DNA of 18,455 nt from Saccoglossus kowalevskii. Taxonomy: Eukaryota > Hemichordata > Enteropneusta > Harrimaniidae. Each line of letters opens with the position of its first letter. The first letter of the stretch is position 1. Below, in pieces: positions 1-9,446 of this stretch. Both the position numbers and the translations under genes were made by a program. The stretch is taken from contig NW_003145802.1 in NCBI RefSeq assembly GCF_000003605.2, forward strand, positions 33,759 through 52,213, given 5' to 3'. The notes beneath the pieces were generated by a model, which was not told where the DNA came from, made no database searches, and was given only the letters and a program-made list of their open reading frames with translations.

Positions 1-195
1 TTAACAAATCTGATTGAAGTCCAACTAAGGTGTCACACTGGAAATTTCCAGGATGTTGAAAATCTAATTGTTGAAGGACAGATGACAGGACAACAGACAA
101 TCACAAATAGAAACATTGAAAATGACAGCACAACTCATGACTTTAGTCAATAAAATTATGTGCTATGTGAGTTTTCACTGATAGTGAATACTTAC
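1..195 (-). other. TAF4: TAF4 intron 2 (partial)
   Basis: This sequence follows the exon 2 donor GTAAGTATT on the minus strand and runs off the left edge of the window. No coding or repeat signal is visible. Confidence 0.85.
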
Positions 196-747
196 TATAA
201 GACTCTGTACAAGGTCTTTTACATTTCTTATTGTCTCAGCAGGTTGATTGGATGCCAACTTTATCAATGTTGTCAAGAAGTTTCTACATTTCTTTACATT
301 TTCCATTGCTGACTGTGGCACTGGTATGATAGTCTGTGCACCCAATGTGGTTGTTGTAGTGGTGGGTGTTGGGATGATTGTCCCCGGTGCAGTTGATGAA
401 ACAACTTGTGAGGCAGTGCTTATACTTGGTATGGAAGTAGTTGGCATTGCAACTCCAGATGATAGAGGAACGGACGTTATTGTTGTCATGGGAACAGACT
501 GTGTTGATGTTGTTGCATTGGGGGGATTGTTTGATATTCCTTTCTGCATATGCTGTATTACAATGGGAGATTGAGTCTGTAGGTGTGATGATGCAGCTAT
601 ATTGCTTCCAGATTTCTGCACAGAACCAGCTGGCTGCTGCTGCTGCTGATGATGTTGTTGTTGCATTGTCACTACCTGTTGCTGATGCACACTGGGTTGT
701 TGATGCATGGATACTTGGGGTGGTCCAGTCACAACTTGTGTTCCAGG
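196..747 (-). CDS. TAF4: TAF4 coding exon 2 (Q-rich segment and start of TAFH domain)
   Basis: This exon encodes 184 residues in phase 0 at both ends (residues 415-598 if joined directly to exon 1). The acceptor is a pyrimidine-rich tract ending TTTTTTCTCCAG before CCTGGAACA. The donor is CTTATA followed by GTAAGTATT. The order is a Q/H-rich stretch (about 425-452), a long S/T/P/V-rich linker, and from about 560 the start of the TAFH/NHR1 domain, with NVKKCRNFLTTLIKLA followed by NVKDLVQSLI. TAFH domains of TAF4 bind hydrophobic motifs in activators and cofactors. Only about the first 39 of roughly 95 residues are here; the rest is in an exon left of the window. The matching phase with exon 1 supports direct splicing, but a small exon inside the 5-kb intron cannot be excluded. 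Confidence 0.92.
634..663 (-). repeat. TAF4: Trinucleotide tract coding polyQ/H
   Basis: On the plus strand CTG repeats five times (634-648), then ATG twice, then TTG three times. Read on the coding strand this is three CAA, two CAT and five CAG codons, giving QQQHHQQQQQ-type sequence. The pure (CAG)5 part is short, but it is the piece most likely to vary in length between individuals. Confidence 0.85.
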
Positions 748-2649
748 CTGGAGAAAAAACAAGTAGAAATTACAGCACATGTAAACAGGTTTTGCAATAA
801 GACTAGGACAAATCTGCACAATATCAGGAGAGAATATCTGTTTCACATGTATAACATCAAAATATTAATTTAGGGCCGGAAATTGTAGTTATAATTGGTG
901 GACAAACTAAAGTAATTTGTTTTTTCTTATTAATTAATACAATAAAAAAGAGTTTTCATGCATGAAATTACTTTAGACACATGACCAGGCTACCCATCAT
1001 TTGACATCTTTAAATTCGATAAAAAGTTTATATTTAAATTTCAGGGTTTGTGTTGCAAGTCTAAAAAACAGGCATAAAGTCGGGACCAGGTCACTATTTT
1101 CAAAGACAACATGGCTGACACTAATGTCATGATCTCTTTCACAACAATGCTGATTCACAGGTGCACTTGAATGGATTTCACAGTCAAAACATTAGAATGA
1201 TGGGTAAAGTTTGTAATCAAGACATTTGCAGTTTTGAATTGTTATCATAAACACTATTAGTCAGATGTGGTTAAATAATAAAATTATTATCAGATCTATT
1301 TTATATGTAGAACTGGTATGTACCAAATGCAAATGTGGTATTCGTGAGATATCTAGGTCGAAATTGTTAGCAAACAGCCTGTATGTAGATTTTCAGCAGC
1401 TTCAGGCATCAACAAGTCCATCAAAATCGCTAGCAAAACTGACGTCTCTCTAATGCAGGCTAATTAATTAATCAAAATGCAAGTAGCAAGTCAGATGATT
1501 TGGATGATGAATATCTACTTATCAAGTTGTTTTGTCTTTTTCTTTTTAAGTTTAGAAATATTTTTTTCCTTGTGGGCAAATTAATAGTAACATTTTTGGT
1601 TGATTCAATGAATAGTGAATTGTTTTTTTTTTTGTTTTTTTTGGATGAAAACAGAAAGCATTACATCTGTCACTTTGGCATTTGCAAGTTTAGATTCTGG
1701 TGGATATTTGTATGCAAATCTGCTTAACAGAATGCCATGACATAAAATAACACAAAATAAATGTACTCTTTTTTTTCCCAAAAAAATATATAGATCAGAA
1801 ATTCAAAATTACACAACTAAGAACTTTATCAATCTGGTGAGCTCGTACTGACACTGGTTATGCAATAAAAGTCAGGTCACTCCTGGTATTCATATATGGT
1901 AGCGTTGAACTTTCAACCCTTTAACAACATCAAGCTGAGAGTGTTGACTGAATATATGTTATGATCTACATGCATTTGTTTTACATCCATTCTGAGAATT
2001 GTTCGGACCTTCAGTTAGCAAGATGGTTTGTGACTTTGCGAAACAGTTTTTGTCCAATCTAGACTTGACGGCGCTGTGTCACTGACAAGCGCACAGTTTA
2101 GATCATTCCATTTTTATACTAGACCCTCTGGTGAGGACAGTTTTTGAAAATGATGTGCGTTCGTTAGAATACATAAAGAAGCAGAAAAAATTATTGAATA
2201 CGTACACTAAGTTTGCAAAACATAATGTTGATCACCCTAAGAAATAGTGAATCATACACAGCTCACCATCTGTTGAGTGGCATTGCCAAGTCTATAACAA
2301 AGCGAACACCAAATGTTTTGCAAAGTTGTGAGGCATCTTGCCAACCAACTCTCCTATAATTCTCAGAACCACTGTAAAGCATTCATTTTATTCCCACATT
2401 GCCTGTATGTTTATGTAGCAAGTAAGAATGATTGAAGTTCATGTTTTTGTTGACATCTTCACTGGTACGATGTGTTGTAAACTCTGGGATCAATGGAGAT
2501 GTAATGTAATGCGTAAAACATATTTTTTTGTTTGAACAAGCAGCCTCTCGGCTGAGATACCTCCGCTGTTGGCAATGCACAGAAGAACAGAAGATATCAT
2601 TAGAAAATGAACAATATGCATAGTATCAATGCAATGTAAAATTGTATTG

Positions 2650-3240
2650 TATTGTATAATGTGACTTGCTGTTTTCAACAAGAATTCAAAAATATCATTT
2701 TTCACCATAAATGATTGTGGTTTTTAACAAGAAGAAAATATCACTTTTTACCAAAAAGACAAAAATATTCATCAAAATTAGAGAATTGAAGATATCATCA
2801 TGAAATGAACAAATTTGAGAGTGATCCTATCTATGTAATATCAAAGCAATTGGACTTGTGGTTTTCAACAAGAAGTCGAAAATATCACTTTTTACCAAAA
2901 ATGACAAAAATATTCACCAAAATTAGAGAATTAAAGATATCATCACGAAATGAACAAATCTCAGAAAGGTCAACATGTAGCATCTATATATGTAATATCA
3001 AAGCAATTGGACTTGCGGTTTTTAACAAGAAGTTGAAAATATAACTTTTTACCAAAAATGACAAAAATATTCACCAAAATTAGAGAATTGAAGACATCAT
3101 CATGAAATGAACAAATCTAAAAAGGTCTACCCAAGGTACATATACACCAAGTATCAAAGCATTCAGGCTTGTAGTTTTTAAGAAGTCGAAAAAGTAAAAC
3201 ATTGACGATGACGAACAATCACTCGTATGATAAGCTTCAC
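2650..3240. repeat. Tandem repeat, unit about 157 bp, with a distinct tail
   Basis: Units are seen by recurrence of GCAATTGGACTT at 2846 and 3003 (157 bp) and the related GCATTCAGGCTT at 3159 (156 bp). Each is followed by a TTTTCAACAAGAAGTCGAAA-like block and ACAAAAATATTCACC. Two earlier, shorter units start near 2660 and 2710. The last unit runs into a different tail (AACATTGACGATGACGAACA) and then CACTCAACAAAGTCAACAGC. The apparent ORF at 2805-3044 is only a frame through this repeat. The layout (a few tandem units plus a unique tail) suggests a dispersed non-autonomous element rather than a locus-specific satellite. Confidence 0.8.
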
Positions 3241-3518
3241 TCAACAAAGTCAACAGCTGAGCTAAAAACTGGCTTGATATTAATGTTTAGCATAAAAAAT
3301 TGTATTTTTTCACTTGTTTTTAAAAAATGAAACATCTTTCAAACAAATTATTATTATTTTTCATACGACTTTCAATAACCTTGGCATATTTTAGAATGAC
3401 ATCACTTTTCGATAGTCGTTATTCTGAAATTTTCAAACTGTCCAAAAATCATTCTAAAAACTAAACTGGATAAAGTATGTCTTTAAAGTGACGATTTCAT
3501 GATTTCCATTTTACAAGC

Positions 3519-3572
3519 CAAAAAACTGGTTACCGGGTAATCATTTTTTTTTACCGGATAACCAGTTTTTTG
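3519..3572. repeat. 22-bp inverted repeat with 10-nt loop
   Basis: The left arm 3519-3540 (CAAAAAACTGGTTACCGGGT plus AA) pairs with 3551-3572 (TTACCGGATAACCAGTTTTT plus TG), with two mismatches. The loop is TCATTTTTTT. It lies inside TAF4 intron 1 and would form a stable hairpin in either transcript. Flanking sequence does not extend the pairing, so it is shorter than a typical miRNA precursor. It may be a small palindromic transposon remnant. Confidence 0.8.
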
Positions 3573-4291
3573 ATGACCTGCTATGAAAAACAAGGTTTTA
3601 AACATGAAGTTTTATATAAATTGGGAGTTGGGAATTAATAACACTATCTAGCCACCAAATAAAATTGTATGAGGGAATGATTGGACAATTGTGTGCACTT
3701 TTTATTATGAATTCTAATGTTTTTTAACCCATACACAGCACACAGTATGAATGAACTGAGACATTGTTTACAAAACAAGATATTAGACTCTCTCAGTGCA
3801 TGTACAATGTAGCAGCCGTCGTTACGTGAATTCTCTTCTTGAAATTGATTTTCACCAGTTTTTTTTTTCCATTGAAATACCATCATCGGTAGTTCAGACG
3901 ATTTCTGTTTTGGTTGGCTATTTTATTAATATTTCTTTTATTACAATTTGTAATTTTAGAATCTTAACTTTGTTTACATGTTCAATTACACATTGTACTA
4001 TTTTGGTATTGAAGCCGTATATCTTCCACATCGCTGTGATCTTTTGAGCGACACCTGCACTAACTGTACAAGTGCAAATCTGCATAATAGTCATATTGCA
4101 TGCTGGGATTTTTCTGACCTGATGAGTATTTGATAACTTTACAAGATGAACACTACTTGTCCGAGGTGTGAATCATCTGTTTACCAATATGCGGATAGAG
4201 ACAAACGAGACTTTGTTGTTACCAGACTGGTAATAGAGGGACTGTGGTCCAGGCAAAATACTTCATTGATTATTTTTTCAATGTGTGATAG

Positions 4292-4315
4292 TTTTTTTTT
4301 TTTGGGGGGGGGGGG
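4292..4315. repeat. T12 followed by G12 homopolymer pair
   Basis: Twelve T followed by twelve G in the plus strand. It is a simple low-complexity junction, prone to sequencing and replication slippage, within TAF4 intron 1. Confidence 0.9.
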
Positions 4316-5762
4316 TGAATCTTGAACTAAGGATGTTACTTTTACACACGGATACAAGTATCAGACGTATTGAATTTAACTGAATACTGAACTACTGGAG
4401 AACAGGGAAAAAAACAGCTTCTGAGCACAAGCATAATTGTGTAATTTATTTGTTCTCAGAAAGAGTAATATCTGATATGTGAGCATGCCATGCAGCACAG
4501 AAAATAGATACAGACATGGAAAAACATTATTATAAAGCTTGATTCCTGGTGATTCTAAAAATATATACGTTGCGTGGTCTTTTTGAAGCCATTTAGCCAC
4601 AATCAGAAGATGAAAATAATCATGCAAATAATACTCCTGCAACCTGAAATACAACATCATTTCTTGACAATTTTGTATGAGCTTCCAGTGGAAGAGCACA
4701 AATATAATGATTAAATGTTATGTTTGCATCCCTGATGGCGCTCTTGACAATCTAATTACGTTATGCAAGTTTTAAATATTATGAGGACTTCACTATATAA
4801 TCACATTGTTATAACCTTTTGTTTCTCAGACAAAAAATAGATACTTTTATCAACAATCAAAATGTAGTGAGTCTTCATTGATCCATCTGATCGTCAATTA
4901 CAATAAAATCACAATCTTCCTGAGCTAATGAAAACTAGTGAATGATTCTTGTAAAAGACTTAAGGATGTCCAATACTTGCATGTATACCAGTATAAGCAT
5001 ACAGTATAATTTTTTTACATACTTTGCTTTCATAATTGCAAATACCATAGCTATAGACAACATGTTGTAGATGCATGAGGCAAAGTTGAGTTGTGATTAC
5101 CAAATAAAAACAAATAATACTAATTTGGCATTTATGGTATCTGTCAAAAACATACTGGTTAGATACAATGTAGGTTGGTATTTTTATCTTTTCCAATGAT
5201 CTTTACTTTTAGCTAATTACTAGAAAATTTCACTCACTGCATAGAAAAAAAAATAAAACAAAAACTACAAAACTGGTGCAATGATTGACAACTAATTTGC
5301 ATAGAAATAAAACTAATTTGGACTAATTTGTATCGATTGATATGAAAAATTGAAAGTTGTCTGTCCATTATACAGGTTGCAGAGTAAATATACATGTACC
5401 TATCCAAATTAATGTTATACCTGTACCTAGCTAAGTAAATAAATACATCATTTAAAATTAAAATTTTTTTTTTGGTTTATCATATTTATTTTTATAGGTA
5501 CAAGATTGTAAAATCTTGATGTCTTTATTTACCTGTTCTCGAGCCAATTTCTATATTTATCTGTTTCAGCTAAAATTTACCTGTCTGGGACAGCTTACCA
5601 AATCTACAAGTGTAGTTGTGTTTTCCAATGATTCAGGAATAAATAAATCAATCCTCTTCCAATAGCTACACTGGTTAAGTATTGATAATATACATAGCTT
5701 CTGCGCATAAAATATGGTGTTTATCCATATAAAATTGCACAGCACAGATAGACAAAACTAAC

Positions 5763-5880
5763 CAGTACTGTTGTTCATTGATAAGTAGCAGTGCCAGAGA
5801 CACTGTAAGAATTTGGCTTACCTGTACTGTTGTAAATCTATAAGTAGCAGTGCCGGGAACACTGCAAGCATTGGGCTTGG
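5763..5880. repeat. 59-bp tandem duplication across the TAF4 exon 1 / intron 1 boundary
   Basis: Two copies lie head to tail at about 5763-5821 and 5822-5880, offset exactly 59 bp over most of their length. Shared blocks include GTACTGTTGT and ATAAGTAGCAGTGCC. The upper copy is the last 19 codons of exon 1, coding KPNACSVPGTATYRFTTVQ. The lower copy lies in the intron; in the homologous frame it still reads KPNSYSVSGTATYQ, then a TGA stop, then TTVL. Each copy ends in a possible donor: CAG|GTAAGC at 5822/5821 and CTG|GTTAGT at 5763/5762. The unit is not a multiple of three, so use of the distal donor would shift the downstream frame. Confidence 0.88.
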
Positions 5881-7063
5881 CCTGCAGTGTGCCAGCAACT
5901 GCAGTATTCTGTATTAAATAATTTCCACCCTCCTGTTTGACAAGCATCATGCCTGGAGGTAAAGTCAATCCCTGTGATAATGGAATGCCAGTGGGTCTAG
6001 GTGCTATCGCTTGTGGTGCAGCTGCAATTCTGATAGGAGCCGACACAAACCTTGGTGGTGTAAGCACCTTATGTTGTAACTGTGGCTGTGATGTTGATAT
6101 GACCCTTGTATTTCCTGATAGTGATGATGTGGGTATTGTTATTGCACCTTGGCCCGGGACATTAACTGTCACATACTGTGGAGTATTGCTAACAGTACTC
6201 TTAACCACAGTGCCAGTACTCTGTGCAATTGACATTGTTTGTTGTGGCGGCGTATTTGATTCCCTTTTTAGAATTACTTGGGGTACATTCGTTTGTTTAT
6301 TTATCTGATGATGAGCCAGCTGCTCTCTCACAGTCAATTTCACTGGTGGCGTTATTCCTTGTGTAGTTAATACCTTGGTGTTAAGATTTTGAACCGATGA
6401 AACAACAGGTGTAGTTGAAGAAGGTACATTTGTCTGTATTCCTTGCGTTGTTACGATTCGTACTACTGTTGGAGTGGTAGTATTCGCAGACGACCCACTC
6501 ACAGAAGTTCGGGCACCCACATTCAAAGGTGAACTCGACGTAACAGTTGTAGCTTTGGTGGAGTTTGCTAGATGCTGTGTTGTTAAAACGTGCCTCCCAG
6601 TAACGTTGGTGCTTGGCAAAGTTATGATCCGTACACACGTTGTAGCAGTTGATGTTGCATTTTGTTGTGGCATTGTAGTTGGAGCTACCACAGCTGTTGG
6701 TGTTGTAACTCCAGACGACACAACAGAGTTAATAGTCACTGATTGATTATTTGAACCATTTTTAGTCTGATCAACGATGGTTACAGGAGAATTTGACAAA
6801 GAATTACTATTGCTGTTCCTAGTATTACCTAAAACTACAGCTTTTTGTAGCGCTGACTGAGCAGACTGCACTATATTTGTGGATGTAATCGGTACATCAC
6901 CGACGTGATTGTTGGTAACGGAATTCGCTGAAACCTGTCCCTGGGGTACACCAGCAATTTGTGCAGCAAGTTGGGACTCCAAAGAACCAACTAAGGCACT
7001 GACGGCGCTTTCATCGACTTCTGAAGTGAGAATATCTTCCAGCGACGAGTCCGCCGACGCCAT
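5822..7063 (-). CDS. TAF4: TAF4 coding exon 1 (TFIID subunit 4, N-terminal part)
   Basis: TAF4 is a nuclear scaffold subunit of the general transcription factor TFIID and contacts activators through its glutamine/serine/threonine-rich N-terminal half. This exon gives 414 residues. Residues about 6-33 carry SEVDE followed by LVGSLESQLA, which I recognise as the conserved N-terminus of animal TAF4. The rest is low-complexity S/T/V/Q/N-rich sequence with recurring VRI(I/V)T and VLTTQ phrases, typical of the activation-interaction region. I chose the ATG at 7063-7061 because its context is AAGATGGCG and the protein then begins MASADSSLED as in the family. An in-frame upstream ATG at 7108 would add 15 residues but has a weaker context and no family-like sequence. 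The exon ends at CAG (5824-5822) before GTAAGC, phase 0. A duplicated copy of its 3' end lies just beyond, in the intron. Long antisense ORFs here are shadows of the biased codon composition. Confidence 0.93.
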
Positions 7064-7069
7064 CTTGAA
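7056..7069 (-). promoter_or_regulatory. Start-codon context resembling a YY1 element
   Basis: The coding strand reads TCAAGATGGCG around the TAF4 ATG. AAGATGGCGGC is the well-known downstream YY1 element that overlaps the start codon of many animal housekeeping genes; here the match is AAGATGGCGTC. It is also a strong Kozak context (A at -3, G at +4), which supports this start over the upstream in-frame ATG at 7108. Confidence 0.5.
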
Positions 7070-7260
7070 ACGGATATATGCGGGAGGTGACGTTCTGCGC
7101 ATGTACATAATTGCAAAGAGTTATGGGTAATTCGCCCTCACAATGGTTGTGTCCAAATGTGTTCGTTTTTATGCCGTGTCTCGTGCCATGGATGACGTCA
7201 CCCGACCCTTGTCAAAATTTAAATATATAAGAGATGCGAGGCAAATATTTTTTCGCTTTC
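7064..7260 (-). promoter_or_regulatory. Probable TAF4 promoter / 5' UTR
   Basis: This segment lies directly upstream of the TAF4 start codon and is richer in CpG than the introns. It contains a perfect CRE palindrome TGACGTCA (7193-7200), a CRE half-site TGACGT (7088-7093) and an NRF1-like half-site TGCGCATG (7096-7103). A TATATATTTAAA-like stretch lies near 7216-7230. CRE and NRF1 sites are common in promoters of broadly expressed genes. The transcription start cannot be placed from sequence, and a 5' UTR intron would move the promoter elsewhere. Confidence 0.5.
7193..7200. promoter_or_regulatory. CRE/ATF palindrome TGACGTCA
   Basis: This is an exact match to the full cAMP-response element bound by CREB/ATF dimers, about 130 bp upstream of the TAF4 ATG. 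A chance full match in 18 kb is not rare, but the position close to a gene start favours function. Confidence 0.5.
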
Positions 7261-7534
7261 ATTTTTGAAAAAAACAACATTTATTTGCCTTTTTGGTGCC
7301 AGATATTTTGCTCATTCTAAATTCGGTGCAAATACTTTCACATGTGTGATTGTTACTAAATGTCATTATCCATTTGGGCCATACAGATATTGCTTTTAGT
7401 TTTTGATCAAAAGATTTGTCAATTAATTTCAACATTTCTTGTGGGAAGAAAGCAGACTGTACAAAATCATTTTTAGAGGGTGTCCAATTTGGCAATCTGT
7501 TGGCCCGGCTGTTGGCCCGGCTATTGGCGCTCAA
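7259..7534 (-). other. Unassigned 91-codon ORF upstream of TAF4
   Basis: This minus-strand frame is open for 91 codons in AT-rich DNA and reads MSANSRANSRANRLPNW at its start, with PKWIMTFSNNHTCESICTEF further on. The first part covers a 12-bp tandem repeat (TTGGCCCGGCTG, about 7500-7523), which creates the SRAN repeat. The composition downstream is protein-like (W, P, C and K spread without low complexity), but I recognise no domain. It ends about 195 bp before the TAF4 ATG. It could be an exon or a decayed fragment of a neighbouring or mobile gene, or chance. Confidence 0.2.
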
Positions 7535-7705
7535 AATGTTGGAAATTTTTTTATTGGTACACGTTTTAAAATCACTTCTATCAAATACATTATTTTAGAG
7601 AAAGACGTTTTGTTTACATGGAATTCACAGGTACTGTATCTGATCGCATCTTTGTGCTATAAACTGACTTACAAAAAACACAAATGTAGATGGTTGTCAG
7701 TATAG

Positions 7706-8244
7706 AGGGGGGGGGCAAGGGTTATTTTCGTTCAACGTAATTGCAATATTTTTTTGTTCGTACAACGTAAATAGAAAAAATAAATTCCGTAATTCTGTAA
7801 TCACAGGCTAGACGTACAACGTAATCAATCAAATATTTTTTTCGTACACTATAAAAATGTGTATTTTTTCTCGTACGTACAAAAATTCAAATCCAAATAA
7901 AAAAATCGTAAAGAATAATCCAGGGAAATTACATTTTAGAAACTGTAAAACGACTAGATGACACAATCCACTACAAAATTGAATGTCAAGACGTAAAAGG
8001 CCCTCTAACCGAATGAAGAGCATTACGAGGGTAATATGCGCATGCGTCTCTTCACACGGCGCAGCAATATGCAGCAATGGTGGAGAATTTGAGTCGGAGA
8101 GCTCTTCGGACCCCGCTTCGGACCATTCAATGTTCCATTTGTTAATACTGTAAACTGTAAAAACGTCTTTTTTTTTCTTCGTAAATTGTGAAAAGCCCTT
8201 TTTATTTCCCGTAAAACCGTACCAGCTACCCCCCTTGCCTCCCC
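7706..8244. mobile_element. GTAA-rich terminal-inverted-repeat element, copy 1
   Basis: A 539-bp element flanked by a perfect 9-bp direct repeat TCAGTATAG (7697-7705 and 8245-8253), taken as the target-site duplication. The ends are inverted: the left begins AGGGGGGGGGGCAAGGG, and the right end read in reverse is AGGGGAGGCAAGGGG-like. The subterminal regions are full of CGTAA and TGTAAA words. A segment at about 8013-8135 is much richer in G+C and CpG than the rest. An 8-9 bp duplication with short G-rich ends fits a non-autonomous hAT-like element; no transposase is visible. The minus-strand ORF at 7829-8275 runs through the whole element and is probably not a gene. Confidence 0.75.
8013..8153 (+). 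other. CpG-rich segment with short ORF inside the copy 1 element
   Basis: Inside copy 1 a plus-strand frame begins ATG at 8013 and runs 46 codons, ending in an acidic serine-rich stretch GGEFESESSSDPASDHSM. It contains the NRF1-type site TGCGCATGCGT (8037-8047) and a direct repeat CTTCGGACC (two copies near 8104-8125). Its composition differs from the AT/GTAA-rich remainder and it is missing from copy 2. It may be a captured piece of a host gene start, but I cannot match it to a known protein. Confidence 0.3.
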
Positions 8245-8319
8245 TCAGTATAGTTATGTGTTGTGTATTATCCAAAACATGTTACAATTGGATTTGCATA
8301 CAACTCATTTACATATTCG

Positions 8320-8640
8320 TAGTTGTGCGAACTATTTACGCTGTGGTCATGTTCCAACTCGTATAAGCATGATCGTTGTCGTCGCAAATGGGGAGGTTTT
8401 TGTTTACTGTAAGTACCGTAAATGATATTCGCAGTTCACGACGATCAGCCATGTCCGACTGAATCTGTTTAGAAATGTTTCTAAAAACTATCGCTACAAT
8501 CCGAATGGAGTAAATACTAGTAGCTCAGTTTTGTAGATTCTCGATGTGACGTTCCAATCCGTTGTAACCAGTTGTCGTGTGAGTTATTATAAGATTTGCC
8601 TCAAGGAAAGATGGCGAGTGTTCGCGTTAGCTAACCGGTA
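8320..8640. other. CpG-rich stretch with AAAGATGGCGAG motif
   Basis: About 22 CpG dinucleotides fall in roughly 310 bp, well above the surrounding sequence. Near the right end AAAGATGGCGAG (about 8607-8618) resembles a YY1-type start-codon element on the plus strand, but that ATG opens only seven codons before TAA. It could be an unmethylated regulatory region or a short first exon of a divergent transcript. No clear splice donor supports the second idea. Confidence 0.25.
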
Positions 8641-8649
8641 CTTTAAAGT

Positions 8650-9446
8650 GATCAATAACTACGTTTTTACATCATACTTTGTAATAAATGTTCCAACTGA
8701 CCCAAATCACCTTTGAAATAGCACACATGGAATAAAATGTTTATGCAAACAGCACCCAGATAGCCGACAACAAAATAATGTTACAGCTATTTGCTCAAGT
8801 ACACACCATGTGACATATATGTGCCATCATGCGATTAGGTACGGCTCAATTTTTTATTACCGGGTGTGGGCTGGCAAAATCTGTACTGGGTTGTACGGAA
8901 AATAATTACTCCCTGGTCATCCATTCAAAAAAAATGTCATCACAATAACAACAATTATCTTGAATAGAATAAATATTATCATACGGAAAGTAGTTTGCTA
9001 ATACTGAATATCTCCTGTATATTTTTACTTCCATATTTAAAGCCACAGTAGGACTTTTGTTGTTAGTCTGTAAGTGTGTATGTATATGTTTGGTTCAAGA
9101 ACAAATTTTCGCATTTCAAGGAAACTTGGTATGTAGACCATATTGGACAATGTTTAATTAAAATATTGATTATCTAATTAATGTAAATTAACCAATTTTT
9201 AGTTGCTCCGCAGATACTTCAATTACCATAATCAAATTCACAAACGATTTTGGAGTAACCCACAGACAGTCAGGACAGTCAAAATCTTTCCATATTAATA
9301 ATCTGAGTTTGAACAATTTTCTGATATATCCAGAACACATGTGTTCTGGAATATTAATTATAAAATGCAAATAGATGTATACAATCAAATTAATTTATTT
9401 TGCTTCAGTAAGAATTTTATGTTAGAATTACACATTGCACAGCTTC
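8650..9446. other. No gene seen; repeat-like intergenic sequence
   Basis: AT-rich sequence with no supported coding region. The stretch at about 9045-9190, with GTCTGTAAGTGTGTATGTAT then GGTTCAAGAACAAATTTTCG and GGTATGTAGACCATATTGGA, reads like a degraded dispersed repeat common in invertebrate genomes. I have only one copy here, so that is an impression, not a demonstration. Confidence 0.3.

Larger units (their letters stand above)
748..5821 (-). other. TAF4: TAF4 intron 1
   Basis: This is the interval between the donor (GTAAGC, 5821 downward) and the acceptor (CTCCAG, ending at 748), about 5.07 kb. I see no convincing further TAF4 exon in it. Its distinct contents are the tail of the 59-bp exon duplication, a 157-bp tandem repeat, a 22-bp-stem hairpin and homopolymer runs, each listed separately. 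The stretches 848-2640, 3240-3518, 3573-4290 and 4316-5700 hold only AT-rich sequence and short random ORFs without recognisable domains. Large first introns often hold enhancers, but nothing here identifies one. Confidence 0.85.

Noticed and set aside
248-873. Plus-strand ORFs of 108, 119 and 74 codons opposite TAF4 exon 2
   Set aside because: They are antisense to the recognised TAF4 exon, with composition explained by it.
2805-3044. 79-codon plus-strand ORF
   Set aside because: It runs through the 157-bp tandem repeat and carries no domain.
4376-4699. 107-codon minus-strand ORF in intron 1
   Set aside because: It has no recognisable domain, lies in AT-rich intron sequence, and its length is within chance for a window of this size.
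5530-5565. Possible microexon in intron 1 between AAACAG and ACAG|GTAAAT on the minus strand
   Set aside because: It would be about 28 nt, break the phase 0 joining of exons 1 and 2, and lie among several similar ACAGGTA words, so it looks like local repetition.
5937-6746. Plus-strand ORFs of 123 and 90 codons opposite TAF4 exon 1
   Set aside because: They are antisense shadows of the V/T/S/Q-rich TAF4 coding sequence and show no domain of their own.
7064-7108. Upstream in-frame ATG adding 15 residues to TAF4
   Set aside because: The start context is weaker, the added residues do not resemble the family N-terminus, and the downstream ATG has the AAGATGGCG context.
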